Assembly (NCBI GenBank): GCA_934183355.1
Contig: CAKPST010000082.1
Coordinates: 1-5,384 of the forward strand
Direction: 5' to 3'
Source of the DNA: an uncultured Prevotella sp.
GTDB taxonomy: Bacteria; Bacteroidota; Bacteroidia; Bacteroidales; Bacteroidaceae
Length of the DNA stretch: 5,384 nt
A program made the translations under genes and the position numbers. Below are positions 1 to 5,384 of this stretch, piece by piece; the stretch's first letter is position 1, and every line of letters begins with the position of its first letter. Under the pieces are notes generated by a model that had not been told where the DNA came from, did no database searches, and saw nothing but the letters and a program-made list of their open reading frames with translations.

Positions 1-71
1 ACATAGTTACCGCCCCACTTCAAGCATATTTTGCGTTATTAAATCGCTAACGCTATATGATTTTAATAGGG
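1..71. other. Flank downstream of the GH97 gene, no complete gene
   Basis: These 71 bases follow the GH97 stop codon on the minus strand. They contain a weak inverted repeat, GCGTTA at 33-38 and TAACGC at 48-53, with a 9-base loop. No T-run follows it in the direction of transcription, so it is a poor intrinsic terminator and the operon may continue beyond the window. A minus-strand ATG at 4-2, at the very edge, could start another gene about 67 bases after the GH97 stop, but only a few bases of it are visible. Nothing else is recognisable here. Confidence 0.3.
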
Positions 72-2003
72 TTATTTGTCCACTAAAACGAAGCGCAAAG
101 CCGCACCGCCCGATGGCTGCAGGTGCAGACGGAGGGTCTTGCCAGCCTTGATGTTCATGATGGTAGACGACACCTTGGTGCGTGTATTGAGCGAAGGGTC
201 GTCGTTGTAAACTTCCATACGATAGCGCTTGCCCTTCTGAAGGAAGTCGGCAGTGTTGATAGTTATGTCGCGTGGCTGCAAACCATTCATTGCGCCAACA
301 AACCAATCGTTGCCCGAACGACGAGCTTGAACGATATACTTGCCTATCTCGCCCTCAAGTGCCTTGCTCTCATCCCATACTGTAGGACAATGTTTCCAGA
401 AGTCGAGCTCTGCCTCGCCCTTGTAGACATTGGGCAAGTCGTACCAATAGAGGAAGGTTATTGGACTGTAATACACTACGGGCATAGCCAACTGGTGTGC
501 CTTGGTGTTCTTCACTCTGCCATTGAAATAGCATGGGGTGTAGTCGGCAGGACCGCAGAGGAAACGTGTGAAGGGAAGCACGGTGTTGTGCTCGGCATCA
601 GGCATCTCCTCATTGCCGCCTATACCCTCCTGTGTCATCAGGTTGGGATAGGTGCGGCTCCAACCAGTAGGACGATACTCGTCGTGGATGTCTACCATGA
701 TGTGGTGGTCGGCACACTTGCGCACGGCATTATGTAGCCATGTGGTCCACTCCTGCGAACCTATCTGAACAAAACCAAACTTGATGCCGCTGATGCCCCA
801 CTTGTTATATAGCGGCAGTATGCGGTCGAGATCTTGATACAGAGCACGCTGATTGACATAAACCCATACGCCGATGCCCTTGCTCTTGGCATACTGGCAT
901 AGCTTGGGCATGTCGAAGTCGCGGTTGTCTGCAACTTTAAGTGCCGACGAACTCATCTTCATCTCTGGTCCATACCATCCAGCATCAAGCTCGATGTACT
1001 GCAAGCCACGGTCGACACAGAAGTCGACTGCCTCCATTGCCGTCTTCATATCCAAGCGACACACACGGAAAGCCTTGCCAGGACGAATCCAACTGGTGTC
1101 CTCTATCTGACACGGGGCATTGAGGTTGAGCACCATCTGCTTGTTGTTGATAAGGTCTGTAGGCTTCTCACCCACCATTATATATCGCCACGGCATGTCG
1201 TAGGCGGTGATAATATCGGCAGAATCGTACATTGACATCTGTAGCTTATTGTCATCAACAAGTTGTAGTTTGCCACGAACAAAGTCGCTGAGTGCTGCTT
1301 CGCCTATTGCGGCATACATACCGTTGGCAAGACGAAGCGTCAAGGGACGCTCTGCCTTTTCGCGCCAAGCTGGATTGCTCTTGAGCAGTGGCACACGTTC
1401 GGCATGCGACTGTGCCCAAGCAAAGTGCCAAGCCTCTGCACCTGGAGCGAAAGTGAAGGATGTGAGGTCGTCGGTGATGTGCATAAACAACCCGTTTGTA
1501 GCCTCGGGGAAGTGGTAGCGCACGGCAACACCCTCATCATAGGCACGTACGATGATGTCGAAGAGATACTGCTGGCGCTTGTCGTAGCCATTGCCGCTGT
1601 TGTCGTGGTTGCCACCCTTCATCAGATGGATGGTCATCTCATTATAGTGGTCGCGTATCTGGGCGTATTCTCCATATATCGGGCGCCATGTGTTGTCTTC
1701 GGTTCGGCGAGATACTTTTAGCACTTCCATTCCCTTAGTCCATACACGGTTGGTGTCGACTGGTATGCCCATAGCCGACTCTACAAGGTGGTTGTCGATG
1801 TTGACACCAAGCTCGCCCTCCTCTACAACAGTCTTGTCGCTATAAGAGAGGGTGTAGGTGAGCTGACCTTTCTTATTGGCAAAGACAAAGGTGTACTTGC
1901 CATCGGGCGACTGCAACGACTCTTGTGCATTGCCCGACAACGCTGCCATAAGCAATGAGCACACAAGCGAGCAGCGGCGGATAAAGTTATATATATTATT
2001 CAT
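72..2003 (-). CDS. Exported glycoside hydrolase family 97 protein with divergent catalytic centre
   Basis: This 643-aa protein belongs to GH97, the SusB/alpha-galactosidase family of calcium-dependent exo-alpha-glycosidases. A signal peptide covers residues 1-26 (RR, a hydrophobic stretch, likely cleavage after GNA), so it should be periplasmic. The family layout is complete: N-terminal beta-sandwich (about 28-295), (beta/alpha)8 barrel (about 300-550, with WIRPGKA at 305-311 and YIELDAGWYG at 336-345), and a C-terminal beta domain (about 555-643). Its length is close to the retaining Bacteroides enzyme (about 660 aa) and shorter than SusB (738 aa). E465 (GGNEE) lies where the family's general acid is, and E459 (TQEG) matches a SusB calcium ligand. 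The retaining nucleophile position is G410 (IKFGF), and the SusB base Glu508 position is D441 (HDEYRP). It may therefore be an unusual inverting enzyme, or inactive on standard substrates. The fold assignment is secure; substrate and mechanism are not. It is the second gene of a two-gene operon, 12 bases after the lyase gene. Confidence 0.93.
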   Translation of the reverse strand: MNNIYNFIRRCSLVCSLLMAALSGNAQESLQSPDGKYTFVFANKKGQLTYTLSYSDKTVVEEGELGVNIDNHLVESAMGIPVDTNRVWTKGMEVLKVSRRTEDNTWRPIYGEYAQIRDHYNEMTIHLMKGGNHDNSGNGYDKRQQYLFDIIVRAYDEGVAVRYHFPEATNGLFMHITDDLTSFTFAPGAEAWHFAWAQSHAERVPLLKSNPAWREKAERPLTLRLANGMYAAIGEAALSDFVRGKLQLVDDNKLQMSMYDSADIITAYDMPWRYIMVGEKPTDLINNKQMVLNLNAPCQIEDTSWIRPGKAFRVCRLDMKTAMEAVDFCVDRGLQYIELDAGWYGPEMKMSSSALKVADNRDFDMPKLCQYAKSKGIGVWVYVNQRALYQDLDRILPLYNKWGISGIKFGFVQIGSQEWTTWLHNAVRKCADHHIMVDIHDEYRPTGWSRTYPNLMTQEGIGGNEEMPDAEHNTVLPFTRFLCGPADYTPCYFNGRVKNTKAHQLAMPVVYYSPITFLYWYDLPNVYKGEAELDFWKHCPTVWDESKALEGEIGKYIVQARRSGNDWFVGAMNGLQPRDITINTADFLQKGKRYRMEVYNDDPSLNTRTKVSSTIMNIKAGKTLRLHLQPSGGAALRFVLVDK

Positions 2004-2015
2004 AAGTGTTTCTTT

Positions 2016-4361
2016 TTATTTGGTTTCTACCTTTCCATTCTCCAAGCATACGATACGCTGCTCGGTTCCATTCTTAAGTTTGACGATGATGCCAACAGCA
2101 CCCTTCTCGCTTGGCTCGAAGTAGTCGACCGATGCGATGTCACCCGGCTCGGTGTCAGAGCTTGGCTCGTAGACACATACGAAAGGATGATTCCAAGCCT
2201 CGCCCTTCTGACGTGCCACGAAAGTAAGGACGGGCTGCTTCTCTATATTGTATGGCTGGTTGGGCATACGCTCGTATTCGAGATTGGCAGGCGATAGAGC
2301 CTTGAAGATGGTGCGGTCTGCGTCTGCCTTCATCCACATTGTCATAGTTATCTCGCGCTGTCCGTCCATAGCCTCAACCACCTTGTCGTCCTCAATACGT
2401 GTAACAAACTGGCTCTTGATGCTGCCTTGCATCTCTGCGCTCTCCTTATTATATATATAAGAGTAGGCATAGAGATGTCCACCGGCGAAAGCAAGCTCTT
2501 CGGTAGGCTTCATGTCGAGAGGCTTGTCTGTGGCGGCATCAACTACCTGCATCTGCTGACCAAGGTTGTGATAGAAGTAGTCGTGAGTCTTGTCGCCACC
2601 TTCCTGTTTCTTGCTGCGGAACACGTCAATGTAGTAGCCACCCTTATCGGATGTCTTGACAATAGCAGTAGTGCGCTGTTGAAGAGCTTGTGTCTCAGGC
2701 TCGATGAAGCTAACGGTTGCGTATGTCATACGTTCCTTCTGCTCGGACAACTTCTTGCTTGCGGGTTGCTCATTTGACACCTCCGGATATGAGGCTATCA
2801 CCTTAAAGGCATGCTGCGACATCATAACGGGATAGCTCGACACGCCGTCTACAACAACTGTATTGTGGGCAGGCATCTGCGAATAATACTCCAGATAATC
2901 GAGTCCGCTGTACATAAACTTGCCTATACCAGCATCTGGACCGAGTACATATCCCTTGCCATAAAGTTCCAAGGATATTCCGTTGGCATGAGCATGATTG
3001 CCAAGGCTGCCATTGATGGAAGCCATGAGGTCGTGCTGCTTGTTCATACCCGTGCGCATGGCTATCCATGACACATTGGGGGCATAGAACATAGAGCTTG
3101 TATAACGCTCTATAGCCGACTGAGGAGCGTGGGCATCTACCGCACTCTTAAAGAGATTCATGTCCGAAACGAGAGCCTTGTCCTTATGACGTGTGGCATA
3201 CTTAAGGATGTTGTTGATGCCGCCCTGGTTGAGATAACCCGGATGGGTATCGCCAAAGCCTGCAATCATACGGTTGGGGAAGAGATATTCTGCTGAGGTC
3301 TTAACTCCGTCTATCAAGATGGGGCGCATCTTGAAGAGGTCGATGCCAGCCTTTTCGTCGAGCATGTTGGCAAAGTCGCATATTGTGCCAAGCACTGTTG
3401 TGCTGTAGCCAGGCGACTCATACCATGTCTTGGCATTGGCATCAAAGCCGAAGTCAATGAGCTTGTTCATGCTCCATTGACGTATGCTGTTCTGATTGAC
3501 AACGTAATCGAGATAGTATTGTTTGCCCTTGCCATCGGCGTAGACATTGTTGTCCTGCAAGACAAGAGCAATCTTTACGATGAAGTCGGCTTGAAAGAGG
3601 TTCCAGTTGTTGTGAGGCACACCGTTGGCGATGATGTTCTCTGCCCACTTCTTAAAGCCCGCCTCAATGACAGACTGGTCATCCTTAAGGAGGTCTTTGA
3701 CGAGAGGATACATCTGAGTCAACTCATTGATGACATCCTCATGTATCACCTCGAATGTAGTCATACCCACAAGCGTCTGCTGATGACCATGGTTTAAGTC
3801 GGTAGGCACATTACGGTAGGCAATGCCCTTCATATAGACATCCAGCACCTTGGCAGCCATACGGCCATATCTAATATCTCCTGTTGCGGCATAGACACGG
3901 GCGGCATCACGTGCAATGCCAACAATCTGACGGTTGACGCTGGCTATGTTGCAACCAGTCTTTGAGGGATGAGCCTTCTCCATGACTCCCGTAGCCTTGT
4001 TGATGTACGTAACGTTACCCAGCTCGTCGTCGTCATAAGGCATAATGTTTTCGAGTTTTGGTCGGTTGTACTGCGACTCCATTCCACGAGTACCATTATA
4101 TTTCACCGTAGGCTCCTTGGCACGATCTCCACCCGGCTTGGCAAAAGCCTCGCCATTGACGAAGACATCTGTAGCATGCGTGTTCCAATACATCTGTAGG
4201 CGCGAGTAGAGCCAGTCGGGCTGCGCATCCACCTTAGCCATTACGTTTTCTATCTTGCCCTTGAGCTTGACTATCTCAGGGGCTTCTGCCTTCTTCTTAG
4301 CTGGTGAACTTGAGCATATAGCCAGCAATAACACCGCTACATATATTATTCTTTGTTTCAT
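2016..4361 (-). CDS. Exported heparinase II/III-type polysaccharide lyase
   Basis: This 781-aa protein has the heparinase II/III-like (PL12/15/17/21-type) layout, a family that cleaves uronic-acid-containing polysaccharides by beta-elimination. An export signal covers about residues 1-21 (KQR, then IIYVAVLLLAI). C16 could be lipidated, but LAIC is a poor lipobox and the next residues are basic. Residues about 30-410 look like the alpha/alpha toroid, with PHNNWN at 249-254 and ESPGY at 315-319, placing candidate Asn251/252 and Tyr319 where related lyases keep catalytic Asn and Tyr. Residues about 425-780 form the beta-sandwich part, with GNHAHAN (454-460), GPDAG (474-478) and PAHNTVVVDG (497-506). 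H456 or H458, D476 and H499 resemble the His/Asp/His metal site of this family. The frame stays open upstream to an ATG at 4514, but I start at 4361 because a normal signal peptide begins there and the extra 51 residues are low-complexity. It is the first gene of an operon with GH97. I cannot assign a PL family number or substrate. Confidence 0.85.
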   Translation of the reverse strand: MKQRIIYVAVLLLAICSSSPAKKKAEAPEIVKLKGKIENVMAKVDAQPDWLYSRLQMYWNTHATDVFVNGEAFAKPGGDRAKEPTVKYNGTRGMESQYNRPKLENIMPYDDDELGNVTYINKATGVMEKAHPSKTGCNIASVNRQIVGIARDAARVYAATGDIRYGRMAAKVLDVYMKGIAYRNVPTDLNHGHQQTLVGMTTFEVIHEDVINELTQMYPLVKDLLKDDQSVIEAGFKKWAENIIANGVPHNNWNLFQADFIVKIALVLQDNNVYADGKGKQYYLDYVVNQNSIRQWSMNKLIDFGFDANAKTWYESPGYSTTVLGTICDFANMLDEKAGIDLFKMRPILIDGVKTSAEYLFPNRMIAGFGDTHPGYLNQGGINNILKYATRHKDKALVSDMNLFKSAVDAHAPQSAIERYTSSMFYAPNVSWIAMRTGMNKQHDLMASINGSLGNHAHANGISLELYGKGYVLGPDAGIGKFMYSGLDYLEYYSQMPAHNTVVVDGVSSYPVMMSQHAFKVIASYPEVSNEQPASKKLSEQKERMTYATVSFIEPETQALQQRTTAIVKTSDKGGYYIDVFRSKKQEGGDKTHDYFYHNLGQQMQVVDAATDKPLDMKPTEELAFAGGHLYAYSYIYNKESAEMQGSIKSQFVTRIEDDKVVEAMDGQREITMTMWMKADADRTIFKALSPANLEYERMPNQPYNIEKQPVLTFVARQKGEAWNHPFVCVYEPSSDTEPGDIASVDYFEPSEKGAVGIIVKLKNGTEQRIVCLENGKVETK

Positions 4362-4531
4362 AATTATTGGTTTTCTGTTATCTGTTTTGATTATAATACG
4401 ACTGACATAACACAAATACTTAAAAGAATATCTGTGTATTATATAAGAAAATATGCCACTCATACGTATTATATATGAACATAAACAAAAAAGCATAAAC
4501 ATTATACATTTCAATAAACAAAAGTATATAT
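4362..4531. promoter_or_regulatory. AT-rich divergent intergenic control region
   Basis: This 170-base gap separates the minus-strand lyase/GH97 operon from the plus-strand beta-helix gene and must hold signals for both, unless one promoter lies inside the opposing gene. It is very AT-rich, contains a perfect palindrome ATACGTAT at 4462-4469 and two spaced copies of TCTGTT at 4374-4379 and 4381-4386, and shows no Shine-Dalgarno box before either start, as is usual in Bacteroidetes. On the plus strand the best -7-like match is TACATTTC at 4505-4512 (last base wrong, no -33 partner seen), so the promoter of the beta-helix gene is not established. No regulator binding site is recognised. Confidence 0.55.
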
Positions 4532-4538
4532 ATGAACA
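4470..4538 (+). repeat. Duplicated start context TATATATGAACA with possible 7-codon leader
   Basis: The 12-mer TATATATGAACA occurs at 4470-4481 and again at 4527-4538, where it spans the start codon of the beta-helix gene. The copies are 57 bases apart. The upstream ATG (4475) opens a tiny reading frame, MNINKKA, stopping at 4496-4498, 33 bases before the real start. It could be a leader peptide, a small duplication, or coincidence in AT-rich DNA. The repeat itself is certain; any function is speculation. Confidence 0.35.
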
Positions 4539-4550
4539 GACTATTTACAA
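4519..4550 (-). promoter_or_regulatory. Candidate Bacteroidetes promoter for the lyase/GH97 operon
   Basis: Read on the minus strand, TACTTTTG at 4526-4519 matches the Bacteroides -7 consensus TAnnTTTG exactly. TTG at 4550-4548 lies 21 bases upstream, close to the usual -33 spacing. Transcription would start near 4513, giving a leader of about 150 bases before the lyase start at 4361. The -33 box and part of the spacer lie inside the first codons of the divergent beta-helix gene. The long leader and the short -33 match keep this tentative. Confidence 0.4.
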
Positions 4551-5344
4551 CAATGGCGTTCTGTCTTGCCACTCTATACATGTCGGCAGCCGATCGCATT
4601 ATTGCATCCAAGGCACCAACGGGCATTGAGCTTAAGCACGACTTTGAGGTAAAAGCACGAACCAATGACGGCGAATGGCAAAGCATTGACACTTATGCCT
4701 TTAAGGTAGACCGTGTGGCTGATGCCAAGCATAACGTGGAGGTAACATCGGTGGCTAAGTTTGAATTTGGAGGGAAGGTTGAGGTGCAGGTCAAGAGCCT
4801 TGCCCAGGACATCAAGAGCTTCAAGATACGCCCCAATTCCTATGGGATAGAGGCTAAGCAGGACGGCAATACGCTGACGTTCTCGCTCGACCGTCCACGC
4901 TATATCTCTGTAGAGATAAACGGCAACATATATCATAACCTGCAGCTCTTTGCCGACAACATCCTCGAAAAGCCGAAGGTTAAGAAGAAGAACTTGATGT
5001 ACTTCGGTCCGGGAGTGCACGACTTCAATGGCGACTCTATCCACATTCCATCAGGCAAGACGGTCTTCATTGACAATGGAGCCGTAATAAAAGGTTGGCT
5101 CTCTACCTATGGTTCACGTGATGTCAAGATTCTTGGACACGGCATTGTGATGCCCGGACACCATGAGGGCATAATGGTGAGATATTCTAAGAATGTACTT
5201 ATCGATGGCCCAATTACTACTCAGTTGCCTATTGGAGGTTCCGACTCCATAACAGTAAAGAACGCCAAGGTGATGAGTTGGTATGGTTGGGGCGACGGTT
5301 TTAATATCTTCGCAAGTCTATTTTGCTATTTCATAACCATCTGA
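4532..5344 (+). CDS. Exported beta-helix glycoside hydrolase (GH28/GH49-like), 3'-truncated
   Basis: The reading frame gives 270 aa with a signal peptide at 1-19 (hydrophobic MAFCLATLYMSA, cleavage near SA/AD). Residues about 20-150 form an N-terminal beta-rich domain with PRYISVEING at 122-131. From about 155 a right-handed parallel beta-helix begins: YFGPGVH (157-163), IPSGKTVFIDNGAVIKG (172-188), VKILGHGIVMPG (198-209) and NVLIDGP (221-227). This is the pattern of clan GH-N hydrolases (GH28 polygalacturonases and GH49 dextranase-like enzymes). GDGFNI at 254-259 resembles GH28 catalytic motif I (NTDGxxI, with D255). The following residues LFCYFITI are hydrophobic and unlike the family, and the Asp-Asp and His-Gly motifs expected downstream are absent. 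GH28-type enzymes usually exceed 400 aa, so this is probably an interrupted, inactive remnant rather than a short natural protein. It is divergent from the lyase operon. The export signal and helix fold are well supported; the exact GH family is not. Confidence 0.75.
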   Translation: MNRLFTTMAFCLATLYMSAADRIIASKAPTGIELKHDFEVKARTNDGEWQSIDTYAFKVDRVADAKHNVEVTSVAKFEFGGKVEVQVKSLAQDIKSFKIRPNSYGIEAKQDGNTLTFSLDRPRYISVEINGNIYHNLQLFADNILEKPKVKKKNLMYFGPGVHDFNGDSIHIPSGKTVFIDNGAVIKGWLSTYGSRDVKILGHGIVMPGHHEGIMVRYSKNVLIDGPITTQLPIGGSDSITVKNAKVMSWYGWGDGFNIFASLFCYFITI

Positions 5345-5384
5345 ATATCAGTATAGATATGAGTGTTCTGTCTTAACGAGAAAC
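5318..5384. other. Probable foreign DNA after the break in the beta-helix gene
   Basis: From about 5318 the sequence no longer encodes the beta-helix family in any plus-strand frame, and G+C falls to about 31% from about 45% in the preceding 67 bases. A minus-strand frame is open from the window edge to a TAG at 5328-5326 and would encode the C-terminal 18 residues FSLRQNTHIYTDIQMVMK. That could be the end of a transposase stopping a few bases inside an insertion element, but an opening of this length is common by chance. An inversion junction or an assembly chimera would look the same. No known terminal inverted repeat is recognised. Confidence 0.35.

Noticed and set aside
33..53. Stem-loop GCGTTA/TAACGC as an intrinsic terminator of the GH97 operon
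   Set aside because: The stem is only 6 pairs with a 9-base loop and is followed by A residues, not a T-run, in the direction of transcription.
7..306. A 99-codon minus-strand open frame overlapping the 3' end of the GH97 gene
   Set aside because: It lies almost wholly inside the GH97 coding region in another frame, has no recognisable domain and is a shadow of that gene.
123..737. A 204-codon plus-strand open frame antisense to the GH97 gene
   Set aside because: The GH97 protein on the other strand is unmistakable over the same bases; this frame shows no family motif and reflects codon usage of the real gene.
4462..4469. Palindrome ATACGTAT as an operator
   Set aside because: Eight bases of palindrome in very AT-rich DNA is expected by chance, and no second copy or regulator is present.
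4362..4514. N-terminal extension of the lyase reading frame from an ATG at 4514, adding 51 residues
   Set aside because: The extension is AT-driven, rich in Ile, Tyr and Cys, and would place a normal signal peptide inside the protein. The best promoter candidate would also start transcription after this ATG.
4574..5044. A 156-codon minus-strand frame opposite the beta-helix gene
   Set aside because: The plus strand encodes a signal peptide and beta-helix motifs here; the antisense product resembles nothing and has no start signal.

Overview
The window is a carbohydrate-degradation locus, most likely from a Bacteroidales genome of the Prevotella/Bacteroides type. The evidence is a GH97 enzyme and a heparinase II/III-type lyase side by side with a beta-helix hydrolase, all with N-terminal export signals. 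A-rich leaders without Shine-Dalgarno boxes and one match to the Bacteroidetes -7 promoter consensus (TAnnTTTG) agree with this. The genus is not proven. No SusC/SusD pair, sulfatase or regulator is in view, so calling this part of a polysaccharide utilisation locus is an inference.

Layout: bases 1-71 are a short flank downstream of the minus-strand genes. A minus-strand pair follows: a heparinase II/III-like protein (2016-4361, 781 aa) is read first, then a GH97 protein (72-2003, 643 aa) after only 12 bases, so the two are almost certainly one transcript. An AT-rich divergent control region (4362-4531) separates them from a plus-strand gene (4532-5344) for an exported beta-helix protein resembling GH28/GH49 hydrolases. 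That gene loses family resemblance near base 5317 and stops at 5344. The last ~67 bases are more AT-rich (31% G+C, against 45% in the 67 bases before) and look like foreign DNA, perhaps the end of an insertion element.

How the genes could work together: all three products carry export signals and would act in the periplasm or at the cell surface. The lyase family cleaves uronic-acid-containing chains by beta-elimination, the beta-helix family often attacks galacturonan-like backbones, and GH97 enzymes remove alpha-linked glucose or galactose. A uronic-acid-containing or pectin-like glycan is therefore a reasonable target, but no substrate can be read from the sequence.

The two points most worth checking are the GH97 catalytic centre, where the retaining nucleophile position is Gly and the inverting base position is Asp, and the interrupted beta-helix gene. 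I see no CRISPR array, RNA gene, toxin-antitoxin pair or clear evidence for a new kind of system.
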